This document shows, one piece after another, positions 1 to 13,864 of a stretch of DNA of 64,000 nucleotides. A program made the translations under genes and the position numbers. Source of the stretch: Portulaca oleracea. Lineage: Eukaryota > Streptophyta > Magnoliopsida > Caryophyllales > Portulacaceae. Below the pieces are notes generated by a model, which had not been told where the DNA came from, did no database searches, and saw nothing but the letters and a program-made list of their open reading frames with translations. The stretch spans positions 33,425,317-33,489,316 of the forward strand of contig CM055876.1 of assembly GCA_029582165.1 (NCBI GenBank), in the 5' to 3' direction. How positions within the stretch are numbered: position 1 is the first letter of the stretch; every line of letters starts with the position of its first letter.

Positions 1-596
1 TGAAATTGCACATATCTTACTGTTTCTGGAATAGGATCTACTACTATTTTTGGTGGGAAACAAAGGAATTGGAAGTTTTGTAGTATTAAATGCTAATGGT
101 GGTTTTCTTTGAGTAAATGATTTATTGAGTACCATACTTATTTGTCAAATGGTCCAAAGAGAATGTATATGTGTGGTATCTGGTATGTGGTGTACCATTT
201 GAAATTAAATCTATCTTTTTTTTCCATCTCAAAACTTTTGTAAACATGTAAAAATATCCTTGCATTAATTTCTTTCTTTCAAATATGTGGCTGAACTTTC
301 ATAAACATGCAAAAATACCCTTAATCTTATCATTAACCACATTAACGTTTTCTTCCAGAAATCAATAGTAATTGTTCTAAAAAAAGAAACTAACTAAGAA
401 TGACGATGATGTCATATTGAACATCAATAGGAATTGCATGAGTGGATTGTGCACATAACAAGTGTAGAACATCAATGGCTCCTTACCAAAACTTAAAGTT
501 GCATTATAAGTGAGAAATTGAACTACTATCTATAACATTTTCGGACAAATTGAATATAACTAGTTGTAGAACATGTTCAATGTTCACCCACAGAGA
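1..596. other. Intergenic sequence downstream of the first GST copy
   Basis: AT-rich DNA at the left edge of the window. No coding segment with family resemblance, tRNA or clear repeat was seen on either strand. It should include the 3' end of the minus-strand GST copy that stops at 597. Confidence 0.5.
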
Positions 597-1508
<912 letters not shown>

Positions 1509-1869
1509 TGAAGAGAGTCAATAGGAAGAAAACAGAGAAAGAGGGAGGGAGAGACTGATAGATAAGTATTTTAGAGGGGATGGATGTATCTTTTCCATCT
1601 CCTTTTCAAATGAATACGGATATATAATTGAGTGGATGCTTGACTTTGTGACAAGGCAATGGGTCCATTTTTCTTCGATAGCCAAACTCAACTTTGTAAC
1701 GAGGTAATTTGTCCATCTCTGAACTATATTAGTCATGGGAGGAGTATTAATTACTCTAATTTGACGTCATCCCTTACGCCTTGAATTGGAATATTAATTA
1801 CTCTAAATCATGTAAAATAATTGCCGATTGTGACCTCGTACCACAAAATATATTCATCATTCTGGCTGG
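1509..1869. other. Upstream region of the first GST copy
   Basis: This stretch holds the likely promoter of the minus-strand GST copy. A TATATAAT-like stretch near 1619-1628 lies about 115 bp upstream of the ATG and could act as its TATA box. No other feature was recognised. Confidence 0.35.
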
Positions 1870-2032
1870 TTATATATGAGATGATACGTAAATGCTCTTG
1901 AAAGCAAATTTAAGGTAATTCATCTGTCAGGAACTCCTCAATTAAGCGTGCTTGGCTGAGAGTAGTCGGCGATCCTTAAAGTAGTGCGGTTCATGGTGAT
2001 GTTCATGGCCCGAAAGAGATTTGGGCATTACA
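1870..2032 (+). mobile_element. Degraded Cassandra TRIM LTR fragment with 5S rRNA-like segment
   Basis: Positions about 1928-1966 read like the middle of plant 5S rRNA (GTTAAGCGTGCTTGG-type core, then GAGAGTAGT). The segment then jumps to GGCGATCCTTAAAG and ends in GGGCATTACA. Both halves match the reverse complement of the solo LTR at 62531-62822, but the intervening part, including the GGATGGGTGACC box, is missing. The junction falls at a repeated AGTC, consistent with a deletion between short repeats. A 5S-like LTR is the hallmark of Cassandra TRIM elements. The left end is uncertain. Confidence 0.7.
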
Positions 2033-2593
2033 AACAACAACTAAGGGAGTAGTAAACCGGTCTCCGTGATGACGTGGCTGACAGAGAGAAAAAACTTGTT
2101 CAATCCAATAAACCCGTTAATCCCTCCGTTTTTTCCTCTAACATATGTTATAAACATTGGTTATTGGTTGTGTGCCACATCCGCACAGAGACTGATTTAC
2201 GACCCCCTTAGTCATTATGTTGGGGCTGATTTTTTAACTTGAGTCAGTGAACAAAATGGAGGAGTTAATAAGGTTACCTGGCAGGGGCCGATTTTATTTC
2301 CTCTGCATGCCATGTTAGCATAAAGGTCAGTTTACCAGCCAACATTCTCTTAGTTACTGTTGGTATAATATTCTTATTTAAGTATAAATGTCAGAAATAT
2401 TATTGTCCAATAGTAAAGGTCGGTATATTCCAATCCAATATCTCCAAAGATCGATATATTATCATCCAATATCCCAAACTAAAACTCAAAACAAATACTA
2501 AAAAGTGCAGTACAAAATAACATCTTCATAATTGAAAGTTCTACCATAATTGAATTTTTTTTAAAACTATAGTAGTTACAAATTTCATAACCA
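2033..2593. repeat. Intergenic region with degraded MITE-like pieces
   Basis: Between 2330 and 2480 there are short motifs (AAGGTCGGTATATT, TTATTGTCCAATA) shared with the long inverted-repeat element at 31811-32200. They look like eroded pieces of the same family. No gene was seen. Confidence 0.4.
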
Positions 2594-4082
2594 TTAACTG
2601 TCAATATGTGTTTTCTCCAAAAAGTCTAAGTTAGCTTGACAAACGTCACGAGGATCAGGAAGAGATGTGAGGACAGTTTCTCTTTGTAAACATCGGTTAC
2701 CCCATGCAACAATCTTAGGGCAGTCTGCCTCAATGCTGAAATTCCCACAAGTCTCGTACGTGTAAAACCAGTTGTAGAATGGAATCAGTGCAACGTCCAC
2801 AAACCCTAAGTTTTCACCTCCAAAATAACGTTTTTCTCCAAGTTCTTCCTCAGACTCTCAGATTTTGTATGAATTCTGTTTTGGCCTTTTCTTGCTTTTC
2901 TCCTTTTGTCCTCCATACATACCAGCTTGCTGGATACACCTTCTAATCATATACACAGCAATGATGTGAGTATTGTAGCAAAAACACTTTCTAATCAGGG
3001 ATATGTTCTTTTCAGATATAGGATAGTTGGAAGAACAGTTAGGTAGGAAAGGTAAATAAGATTATGTAAATATTGTTTGGTATTAGGTAAATAGTGTTTA
3101 GGAAGACAAGTCACGCATTAAATAAATGAATTTTAAACTATCTATTTTACAACTTTTAATAAGTTATTCAAAGTAAAGTAAGTTACATTAGTCATAACAC
3201 TTACTCCCTTGGTTTCATATTAACCGTCGTGTTTGGAAATTGTGCAATATTTGCATTTTGAACATCGAAGTATAGGGTAATTTATTTTTTGGACCTTTGG
3301 TTTTCATTGTTTATTTTTGAGACTATAAGGTTATGGGTTGATAAAATAGAACCTTAAAGTTTGTAGGTTGAAAAAATGGTCTGTGTACTGTTTTTCTTTT
3401 TCTTCCTATGTTTGTATTTATCTCTTGATTAGGCTAAACTTCAGGGCTATAAGTTTAATTAAAACTAATATTAAAGTTTTAATCCACGTCTCTTATTCAT
3501 GCCGGAACTACTTAGACTCAGGGTCTAATTAGTTCAGACATGAACAAGAGAGTTGTATTATAGCTTCAATATCAGGTTTAACCTTACATCCGAAATTTGG
3601 CGCTAATTGGGATAGGTTAAATACTGCTTATCATATAGTCTCAAAAATACTAAAAAAAACTTTAGACATAGATTGTTTTTTAACATTAGAACATATATAA
3701 GGAACAACTTGAATTAATACATAGATAATAGTAATACTAATACCTTAGTATCAACAAAATGAGCCCAGAATCTGGCTTGAGTTCTGAGGTAGGGATCAGA
3801 GGGCAGCAGATCGATGTTGCCCTTCCAGACCTCATCGATGTACTCCAGAATAACCAGGGACTCGCAAACCGGGTTGGCGTTGTGAATAAGAACCGGGATT
3901 CGCTTGTGAACCGGGTTCATTTCCAAGAGCAGAGGGGTTTTGGCATTAAGAGTGACAATATCTTCTTGGATGCATACATAATCAGTGATGCCCTTCTCAG
4001 CAAGGCCAATTCTGACCCTCATACTGAAGGGGCTTGCCCAGTAATCTAATAATATCAACTCCTCCTCTCTTCCTTTTCCCAT
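2594..4082 (-). pseudogene. Tau-class glutathione S-transferase, second copy with frame-breaking deletion
   Basis: Exon 1 is 3744-4082 and encodes a clean N-terminal GST domain: MGKGREEELILLDYWASPF with the catalytic-type Ser, then NPVHKRIPVLIHNANPVCES for glutathione binding. It ends in phase 0 at a GT donor. Exon 2 is 2594-2939, starting VYPASWYVW after an AG acceptor. Near 2852 two bases are missing compared with the copy at 597-944, which creates a TGA soon after the Leu-Arg-Val position; the rest of the C domain is open in the shifted frame to a TAG stop. The intron is 804 bp, against 214 and 188 bp in the other two copies, and has gained repeat sequence. Probably a pseudogene encoding a truncated protein. 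Confidence 0.82.
3204..3260. mobile_element. Stowaway-type MITE end inside the GST intron
   Basis: The segment begins CTCCCTTGGTTTCATATTAA and continues TTTGGAAATTGTGCA. This matches the reverse complement of the right end of the Stowaway-type element at 47128-47384. No matching second end was located, so it is treated as a truncated copy that helps explain the enlarged intron. Confidence 0.45.
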
Positions 4083-4098
4083 TAATGTCTTCTGAATT

Positions 4099-4127
4099 CT
4101 AGAGAGAGAGAGAGAGAGAGAGAGAGT
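4099..4127. repeat. GA-dinucleotide run in the 5' leader of the second GST copy
   Basis: A GAGAGA run (CT-rich on the coding strand) lies just upstream of the ATG at 4080-4082. Such CT-rich stretches are common in plant 5' leaders. Confidence 0.7.
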
Positions 4128-4196
4128 GTAGTAGAAGCAATTTTTTGATTGGTTTTAGGGAGGACCATTGACTTCTATGGCCATCTCTATGAGTCA

Positions 4197-4475
4197 AAAT
4201 TACTTAGAGGTACCCTAACTTTTGAAGAAACAATTTTTGAAATTAATTTTACTTTTAATTAAATTACTAGGTGAATTTAACGAAACTCGATTGATTCAAA
4301 TCATTTTCATTCACAAAACAGACATTTTCTACAAAAACACTTAATCAAGTTTAAAACTCAAATTCAAATCAAAAAATTCACCTAGTTATTTCTAATTTAA
4401 AAGTTAGTGCAAAATTAGTTTTAAAATTGGGATCTAAAATATTTCACCAAAAATTAGGGTATCCCTTAGTAATTT
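4197..4475. mobile_element. Terminal inverted-repeat MITE upstream of the second GST copy
   Basis: The left end AATTACTTAGAGGTACCCTA and the right end, which reads AAATTACTAAGGGATACCCT when inverted, form imperfect terminal inverted repeats of about 30 bp around an AT-rich core. Length is about 280 bp with no coding capacity. It begins about 115 bp upstream of the GST start codon and so may have displaced its promoter. Confidence 0.65.
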
Positions 4476-5201
4476 TTTGATAGTTATGTCTAAGTATTTA
4501 TATGATATCTTTTGGTCTATATATCTTTTTTTTTTTGATATAGGAATTTTACCATATGATACACAAATAGTTAACCTATGCACATGGAGAAACCTAGCCT
4601 CCAACTTTTTGGAGAAGTCGTCGTTACTTTTAAATGATGGTAAGCCCCGTTTTAATTAATTTTTATATCACTTAATAGTTTAATTTAATTTTATATAATT
4701 TATATATAATAATATAATTATAGAATTCAATCATATTATTTAATTGTATTTTTGTTTTATACTAATAGAGTTTGTTTCTTCATATGTAAGTACTTTATCA
4801 TACCCATTACTTGTCTCTTTTTATATTTTTCAATTGGTATGATCTGCTACATCAAATAAAGATTAATTTTTGGTTTACAGCGATACAAAATATGATATCT
4901 TCTATTAATAATAAAAAAAAATACGTAGTCACAAAAAATATTTGTCATATACAGTACATTCTAATTAATATAACATTACATTCCTCACTAAAGGTTGGCA
5001 GCTAAAGGCACAAACTAAACCACAGGGGACAAAAACAAACATAAACACACACACATAATTACACCCTAAAACACAAAAATATGCAACATGCTTAGACTTA
5101 TTCGGATTTCATGTTTGGAAATTTCAGATCTAACCCTAAACTTTAGGTTCAAGTCTGGTCACATTCTGCCATGTCTACTTACGATCATTTCAATGATGGG
5201 C
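4476..5201. other. AT-rich spacer between GST copies
   Basis: AT-rich sequence with poly-A and poly-T tracts. No coding segment or named repeat was recognised. The right end should contain the 3' untranslated region of the intact GST gene. Confidence 0.45.
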
Positions 5202-6223
<1,022 letters not shown>

Positions 6224-6332
6224 TCACAAATGACAATTGTTGTATCCTTTTTTATGATGTTCTCGTGTGTTCTAGGATGTTGGATCTGTGTTGTTCATCA
6301 TTATCTCCTAATTTGTCATAAGATTGTTTTAT

Positions 6333-6553
6333 AGACGCTAGTTGTGTCTTTAAATGAATGTTAATTTGATTAAATTTTGACCGTTGATTACTTGTAAATT
6401 ATAATGGATTATTATATGAAATTACCATTATTAGAAAAATATTGTACTAAAAATTACAATGATGTTAATTTATATTGTAATTTATTATAATTTATAAATA
6501 ATCAACAGTCAACGTTAAACAAATTGGCACTTGCTTAGGGATGGAGGGAGTAA
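6333..6553. mobile_element. Stowaway-like MITE upstream of the intact GST gene
   Basis: The right end is GGATGGAGGGAGTA, the inverted CTCCCTCC terminus of Stowaway elements. The internal inverted repeats (TTTGACCGTTGATTA against TAATCAACAGTCAACG) are shared with the elements at 31505-31706 and 33378-33614. The left terminus is degraded, so that boundary is approximate. Confidence 0.6.
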
Positions 6554-7507
6554 CTTTTTTTAAAACAAAAATCAATTACTAAATATGTAACTAAAATTAG
6601 CCTCTCTAAATTACAAAATTTAGGAATAAAATTGTAACATTTGATTCCTTATCTTATCTAGATAACATTTCATAGTATTAGACTTTTTAAACCAAACATG
6701 TAACCAGGTTTTATATTTACTACGAAATGTCATCTAGATGAGTTACGAAGTTTCACAATTAACTTTTCAAAAATTAGCTTAGTTGAATATGAGAAACTAT
6801 TTACCAAACGCTTCAAATATTCTTTTGACCAAGATGGCCATAAAAAGAAGCTTGTTGAGCACCAAAATATGTTATCCTATTGCAACTCCTGAAAAAATCA
6901 AGGCATCATCAAGGCTTCCACATCTGAGGGAGCGGGCATGAATAACAAGACATGTCATAACTACTAAAATTCTTTAAACTAATGTAAAAGCAAATACTTT
7001 GTACAAGTACAAACTTGAGAAAACTGAATGCTGGTATACATATAAGCAAATTTCGGGGGCCCACATTTCATGGATAAAATTGTTGTACATCCACAAAATG
7101 CTCTACATGTAATAATAATAATGCTCTATGTTATAACCAAAATGCATATCATACATTAACAAAATGTGATCTCAAACAAACACTCACTCACTCACTAACT
7201 CCCGAGATTCAAAAAACTCTGCCAGTTGCCAGGATCAACCAACCAACCAACCACATTCCCTTTCAAAAGTTGCCTCTTCCAGCTCTACAATGATTAACTT
7301 CTGACATGATTACCCAACTCGAACCTTTTTTGACAGTTTCACTTGTACCAGTATTTCCATATGTCGATCGATTACTACATTTTAAGCTTCTAAAAGAGGT
7401 AGACAGCCAGCTTGTAGAGTATCCTTGTTTTTTGTCACTGCTGTCATAGCACAATACACATCACGGTGCCTGATTGTGAAGATGAGAAGTTCTGGAATAA
7501 AGATTAA
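6554..7507. other. Spacer between the GST array and the UBP25-like gene
   Basis: AT-rich DNA. The right part is probably the 3' untranslated region of the minus-strand protease gene that ends at 7508. No further gene was found. Confidence 0.45.
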
Positions 7508-10500
7508 CTATTTTTCTCTGACAAAGGACCTTATGAGTTCAATCAGGCTTCCTTTCACAGATGCAGGGATTTTTGGAATAAAAGCTTCCTTGGCATCAGA
7601 AATCAACACTTTCCTGCGACACAAGCGCAAACCAACAAAGACTTAGCTTTCAAGTCCCCTATCGACAAGACATTGTCAGATATTATGAAGAATTACATGG
7701 TAAAAAGGAACAAGCCCGGAGAAAGCTGGGTACAGATGGAGGGAAAAATACAACATTTACTCAGTTTTCAGTCAACAACAACAAACTCCCAGGAAAACCA
7801 CGTTTGAACACGGTCTAGGGGATCCAGATGTAGGCAGTATTTCCCCAATGAATATTGTTTTCAGTCACAGTAGCTGAAAACGGTCATCGTCAGAATCTAC
7901 TGCTCTATGCATGACAAAGCCCCCCAAACACCCCCCCCCAAAAAAAAAGATTGAGATTTGGAGGAACATATAAACCAAACAATCAAACAAATGATGAAGA
8001 CGGTCCCACACATTGCAATAGAATACAGAACAAGTAATTAAAGATCATAATGATGACAGAACTAGCACAGTCAATCACAAGCACTAGGAAAGCACGCAAT
8101 CTGTTAGTGTGGATCAAATTCCAGTCGGCAAATACTTTTTTTTTATGGGGAAAACAATATATTAATAATAGGATGAAAGATCAGATGCTTATGAAGCATC
8201 CTCCAAAGTTTTGCACAAGCAAAATATAGGTCATTCACAAAATCCACTACATCAATAAGCAAAGAGCTAAACTTCCCAATAACCCAAAAGAAGAGAAACA
8301 TCATAAAATTCCAGGAGAAAATACTTAACCCCAAGGTGCACCAATATGAAAGTTGACAGCACCTCAACTAGTTAAACCTTGGGGTGCTTGAGGTTACAAG
8401 GTCCTTCTCACCTAGGCATTTTAAGATAAGCCCTTGATATGCATTTCATACAAAAAAACATCTGATTCAGCTTTTACCTCTGATGCATTAACAAGAATTC
8501 CAATGCAAAATAGGAATAGCATTACCAATTTTGTCGCTACAACAAAAGGATAGACATAACTTACTTCTTTTCAGCATTATCTGAGGTATCCACATCCATA
8601 CACAGTCTCTTCCTTGATCTCATGTATTCGTACACTTTATCAGCCCAACCACATGACCGCAGATCCGCAAAAGCCTTTTGCTGAAGACTGGAATTAAACG
8701 AGATTAGTCAATGAGCATTTGAGCAGTACCTTTACCAGACCAAATAAAACTCAGCATACATCTACCAGAACCACCAAAAGGGGGTCCATCAATGCAACAA
8801 ATTATAAGTTGAAGAATACATGACCACTACCAAGTACCAGCTTGTGCTGAAAGCATAACTTATATCCCACAAAAAAAAATAAAAAAAATAAAAAAATCTA
8901 GTGATAAGAGCATGAACTTGCCATTTATCTTTTTCACAATATACTCCAAAAATTTTGTTGGATCTTACAATAGATAACACGGAAGACGGAATAAAATGCA
9001 ATTTAGACATAATTCAATTTATTCATTGGCACTGAAACTGATAGGTGATTGGGAACAGTCAGTTTTAAGGGTTATCACCACTCAGCCGCATCTTGACACC
9101 ATAGCAGTTAAGAACGCAACGCCTAGAGGAAGAATTCCCTAGTTGTGCTTACTTCGGCTATAGTTCAGCCTCACAGGGATATTGTGCAAGGCTAACAGGA
9201 CAGTATTAAATCACATTAGTCCTTTATTCTTGTAGCCATAGCAGTTCAAAATCGTATGCTGAATTGTGCAAGGCTAAAGCAAAATGTATATCCGTAGCAG
9301 AACAAATATTTTGCTGATTTTGGTCTCGCCTCCCCTAGACAGCACCGGGGGGGAGGGGGGGTGATGTGCAATGTTTTACTTTGCCCATGTATCTAAAATT
9401 CTAAAAGAAGAGACAGACACACAATGGTTAAGAGACATACAGTTTTATAAATTCTGGATCTCTTGCCCGGGATTCAGAATCTTTGGCAAGCAGAGTGCAC
9501 GAGTCCCTCTCTTCCAACTTCCTCTTAGAACCAGAGATATCAACATGCCCATTGCTTTCGCCATTTTGGACAGCGCCATTGCTAAATACCTTTCCTGCAA
9601 CCTCTTCGTCTTTCAAGCCATTATCTTTATGCAGATCTCCATTCATAGAACCAATCATTTTATCTCGATGATGGCCATTGCCATTAACTATGAAGTGGCT
9701 ACTCTCAGCAGCGGTATGTTTTCCGTTGTTAGGGTTATTGTCTTTTTCCAATACACTTGTATGCTTTCCATTCATCAGCTTATTGACATTGCCATTAGTA
9801 CCGACCGAATCCCTCTTCGGAGCCTCACTTTTCCCATTTATATGGTTGAAATTTCTTTTAGAAAATGAGTTTTCCAAGCTGCTGAATTTGTTCTGTAGAC
9901 TACCAGAAGAATTTGCAACTGGGATGCTTTTAAGAGGAGGAGGTGCACTAAATGATTTCACATCCACTGCATTTGCAGGAGCCACACGTGTACCTTTAAC
10001 AGTGGTGTTGCCATTAGTCTCATGAGACTTCACCCCATTTGAGATGACAGTTTTACCAGCAGAAACGGGCCTGGGACTAGTGCGGGTAAAGAAGAGAATA
10101 TAAGCTTTCTCAGAAAGAACCTCTTGTAGGGATGACAATGTTACATAAGAATCGTTGCAGCAGTACCAACGACCGATAGCATCCTGCATAAATGAAGGTC
10201 AAATAAACAAGTGGCAAAATACATGATACATTTATCACAGACAACTCGCATAAACAGAGACATACCTTAATGTAAGCATAGTAATGACCAGATTCTGGTG
10301 AAAATCCTGAATGCACAATGGTAGCAAAAAGGCTATATTCGGGGTGCAAATCCTGCAAGAAACAAACACAGTATGTTATGCAGGAAACCAGAATAAAGAA
10401 TAATATTACCACACGATCCCGATTCTAATATTTACCTTTTACCTTTCAATTATTTTGTCTACTTTTAAGTTTTGTAGCCAATGGAAATTTTCCCAAGGCT

Positions 10501-13500
10501 TTCACACCTTCACTTGTTCCAAGTAATAGAACTAGTGAATCCTGCTTTGTTGTATCATACACAAATCAGCATATACATGAGGAGAGCGTTTCTCATGTCA
10601 GAATCTATTTCCAACACACTCTCTTTGTGTTGGGTGAGGGGATTAGCGTACTTTCCAGTTTCCACCACACAGGATTGCCAGTCTCCCCCCAAGCCATATA
10701 GGTCACCATACCCAAAACAAACACACTTAATTCGAGCGCAAATACCAGAATGTTGGGTGTTATATGCAAATCTACCAAAAAAATATACTTCATTTGCGTA
10801 CAAAAAAGGACGCTACAGAACACGTCTCCAAGTCCAACTACCTAGAGTGGAAAGTATATGATATCCATGTTCATATATGCATTGCGAAGCATCGATCATT
10901 ATTGAAGTAGAACATGCAATTCCAACTTAAAGGTGAATATGCTTTTGATAATCTTACAATCAATGTTCATGGTTTTACACTAATTAGTTTTAATGGTAAA
11001 GATTCTATGAACCTAATAATCCAATCAATGAAAACGTGAAAAAATCAAGACTCAGTGGACCTATTCAAATTTAAAAACAATTTCATGATACATTATGATG
11101 TGATATGGTATCAATCCTGATACTTCTATCAAGGATTTCTTTTTACAGATATTAAAATAGGGTAGAAAATCTCCAGAAATCATTACGATAGTAGTTTCCC
11201 AATTGTGACAGCAAAGTTTATTACTTTCCTTATAGGACGAGCAAATTTCATGAATCAAAGTTGTGCTTATACTTTATATAATTGGAGCATCTCAATCACA
11301 TTGATATCAAAAGGATGGAGTTTCGGGCTAAGTGCATACCAAGGCAATACTGTGGGAGTGATCCATGGTTTTTAGCAACTTTTCACAACAAGTACAGAGT
11401 TGTAGGTGGAAGCAATACATGCAAGCCATTAAAATCTACAATTGGAATCCACCATCTTACATGCAAACTATCACAAGCAACAATTTTGAATCAACCACCT
11501 TGCAGCTTTGGTAACAAAGTACCAACCATGTTCTACTTGGGGAGTTAGTTCTGCAGGGTAGGGTGGGCATCTATAGTTATAGGCTTGTACCTATGCTCCA
11601 TTAAACAAAGCAGTGATAAAAAGATTACTTGCAGTCATCAAGACAGAGTGAAAGAGAGAAAGGCTGACAAGGAATGTGACACCAAATAAGCAGTGAAACT
11701 GATCAAGAAAATATCGTTCCAACACTTCAATAGGCTCATACTAACTAATGAAATGAAGAGTGAGCCAGTGGTGAACCAATTACTCTGAATGGAAGGGTCA
11801 TAGGACCTCACTCAGAAATACGCTCAATGATGGCCAAAACAGAAAATAAGAACCAGCTGCTCTCCAGAGCAGATAACCAGACATAATTAACTTTCTTTAG
11901 TGTCAGTGCAGCACACATCATTGCAGGGTACAAAATTAACATATGAAGCAAAAGCGCAAAAACTAAGGGCTCACTATATTCATGGACGGTTACTTTCTCT
12001 ATCACTTTGGCTGATAAACTCAATCACTTAGAGCCAAATCCTCCAACGGAAGAGTATTACTTAATAATCACAACATATACATGACAATTGACAAGGAAAA
12101 AAAAACAATCAATCCTATGTCGGCTTCTCTACTTGACAGTCAGAATTGGGGAATATATCTGTGATGTACAAAATAGCAGTACAATAATGCTAATTCACCT
12201 GGCTTCCTTTGGACATGAAGTTCGAAAGAACCAAAACTTCTTCAAATGCAATTGTTCTATCTATCTTTCCACCAAAGATGCCCTCAAATCTCTGGCCAAA
12301 CATGATAAAGGAACATTAATTTGTGAACTAGAAGACATTACTCATCTCAAATATAAAGAACCCTAGTTTATTTAATGAAAAACATAACACCAATTGTCAA
12401 TGCCAACTCACCTTGAGCTGAACCACAAGTATATTAGGTGCCTGAAGAATTGACATTTGTTTCTTCGCTGCCACCGGTTTCTTACACCTAAATCAGCAAG
12501 CACTCACAGTTCAAAACAGAGAGATAAAAAGGAAAGACCTTTTCGGCATAAACAGAATCAGGAAAAAACACTGACCTTTCACATTTGTATTTGTTGTCAC
12601 CATCTAAAATCTCCGCCTGAAAAAACTTCCTCATTGCCTCCTTAAGAGAATTGCTTTGTGAGATTTCAAGACAAATATCCATGATCTCGTCAACCTTATT
12701 TGATTCATTTTCACATGAGAGGCACTTGACTTGACTTTGCAAAGCACCCCCAAAAATTTCTTGCACAATAGTGTTACCACCAGTGTTCTCTCCTCCGCCT
12801 CCATTAGCAATTTTCTTACTGCTACGTTGTTGCTGCAATTTCTTCAGCCGGAGGCAGCTGTTGTGGCAAGCATCAATTACATATCTGAGGAACTCATGGG
12901 CGTCCTCTTGCCTACCACACTTTAAGTGCTCAGCAAATATCCTCAGACAGCCCACAATCTTGGCAGGTGTGTCAAGTGCTGAATCAATACTTAGCGATCG
13001 AGCAATTCGTTTCTCTAGTATGCAGAAAGGGCACTCCCGTTTTTTATTGGGCTCAGAAGCTATGTCACCTATATGCATAAAATGTGGAAAGTCACCCACT
13101 ATGCAAACTTGGTAAAATCAAAAGCTACCCCACAATCAGCCAATCACAAGATTGTTTTTTGTTTGAAACCTAAACCCTAAATAAATATGTTCATAATCTA
13201 GATAGTTTAGGGGTAAGACTGCTACATCTTACACCTCCATACCTGGCTGGGCGGGATTTCGGAGTATTGGTTTTGGCATAGCTAAACCCTAAAAACAATC
13301 AGCCAATCACAAGATTTTTTCTTCTTGATAGCTAAACCCTAACCAATCAACCAATCACAAGATTTTCACATGACAAATTCTCTGATAAAGTCATTGATTC
13401 CCAATACAGAAGATGAAAAGATGAACTCTAACTAAAACCCTAATCCGGAATAATACTATCAAACAAGAAGCAAAACCCATGTAGGAAACAGCTGAACAGA

Positions 13501-13864
13501 AACAATCCAGAAATATCCAATAACCGAACGAATTACTGATCCCAATTCAACCCAAACCCAAAATAAACCAAACAAGTAATTTGCTTTGTCGTTTTGTTTC
13601 ATTCAAATACGAAAACCTAGCACGAAATGAAAACCAAACAAACAAACAAGACGAAAAAGAAAGATAGAGAGGAAGGAAGAGTTGATTACAGAAGGAAGAA
13701 TGCTGATTGTTGAGGCAGAAATTAGCGAGAGGAGGAGTGTATGTAAGACACTGAAGAACAGAATTGAGGTAGCAAGAATTGCCGAGATTTTTTAACCCTA
13801 GAGGAGGACCGTTCTTGCGTTTATGGTGAAGAAGGCTTGGTTGCCACTTCATCTGCAAGGCCAT
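7508..13864 (-). CDS. UBP25: Ubiquitin carboxyl-terminal hydrolase, UBP25-like
   Basis: Eight exons: 13690-13864, 12576-13068, 12412-12487, 12199-12291, 10266-10352, 9441-10183, 8565-8687 and 7508-7613, totalling 1896 bp or 631 residues. It is a USP-family cysteine protease that removes ubiquitin from proteins. The Cys box reads [18 protein letters not shown] near residues 22-39 and the His box [12 protein letters not shown]. Two CxxC pairs (CLSC; CERC after splicing) form the zinc site between them, and [10 protein letters not shown] is also present. The order and wording match Arabidopsis UBP25 as I recall it (MALQM start, [17 protein letters not shown]). Exon 6 encodes a low-complexity Asn/Gly/Lys/Ser-rich tail. 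Exon 8 encodes [15 protein letters not shown] and ends SFVREK. If the exon 7 donor is not used, a TAA follows at once. Confidence 0.92.
10353..12198 (-). other. Long intron 4 of the UBP25-like gene
   Basis: The longest intron of the gene, 1846 bp, lies between the exon ending MSKGSQ and the exon beginning DLHPEY. No tRNA, complete MITE or nested gene was recognised; short ORFs here are not convincing. Confidence 0.6.
13110..13370. repeat. Degenerate repeat with AAACCCTAA and CCAATCACAAGAT units
   Basis: In intron 1 of the UBP25-like gene the phrase CAATCAGCCAATCACAAGAT, or a close variant, occurs three times (about 13125, 13290 and 13345). It is accompanied by AAACCCTAA motifs. The AAACCCTAA pieces resemble the plant telomere unit but are too few and scattered to be an interstitial telomere. 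Confidence 0.55.

Noticed and set aside
8561..8687. UBP25 stopping at the TAA in exon 7
   Set aside because: The GTAAGT donor overlapping that stop and a conserved downstream exon with matching phase make a spliced end more likely.
9371..9868. 165-residue plus-strand ORF
   Set aside because: It lies antisense to UBP25 exon 6, whose biased composition keeps the opposite frame open.
13140..13350. Interstitial telomere repeat
   Set aside because: AAACCCTAA occurs only a few times with unrelated sequence between, so it is not a telomeric array.
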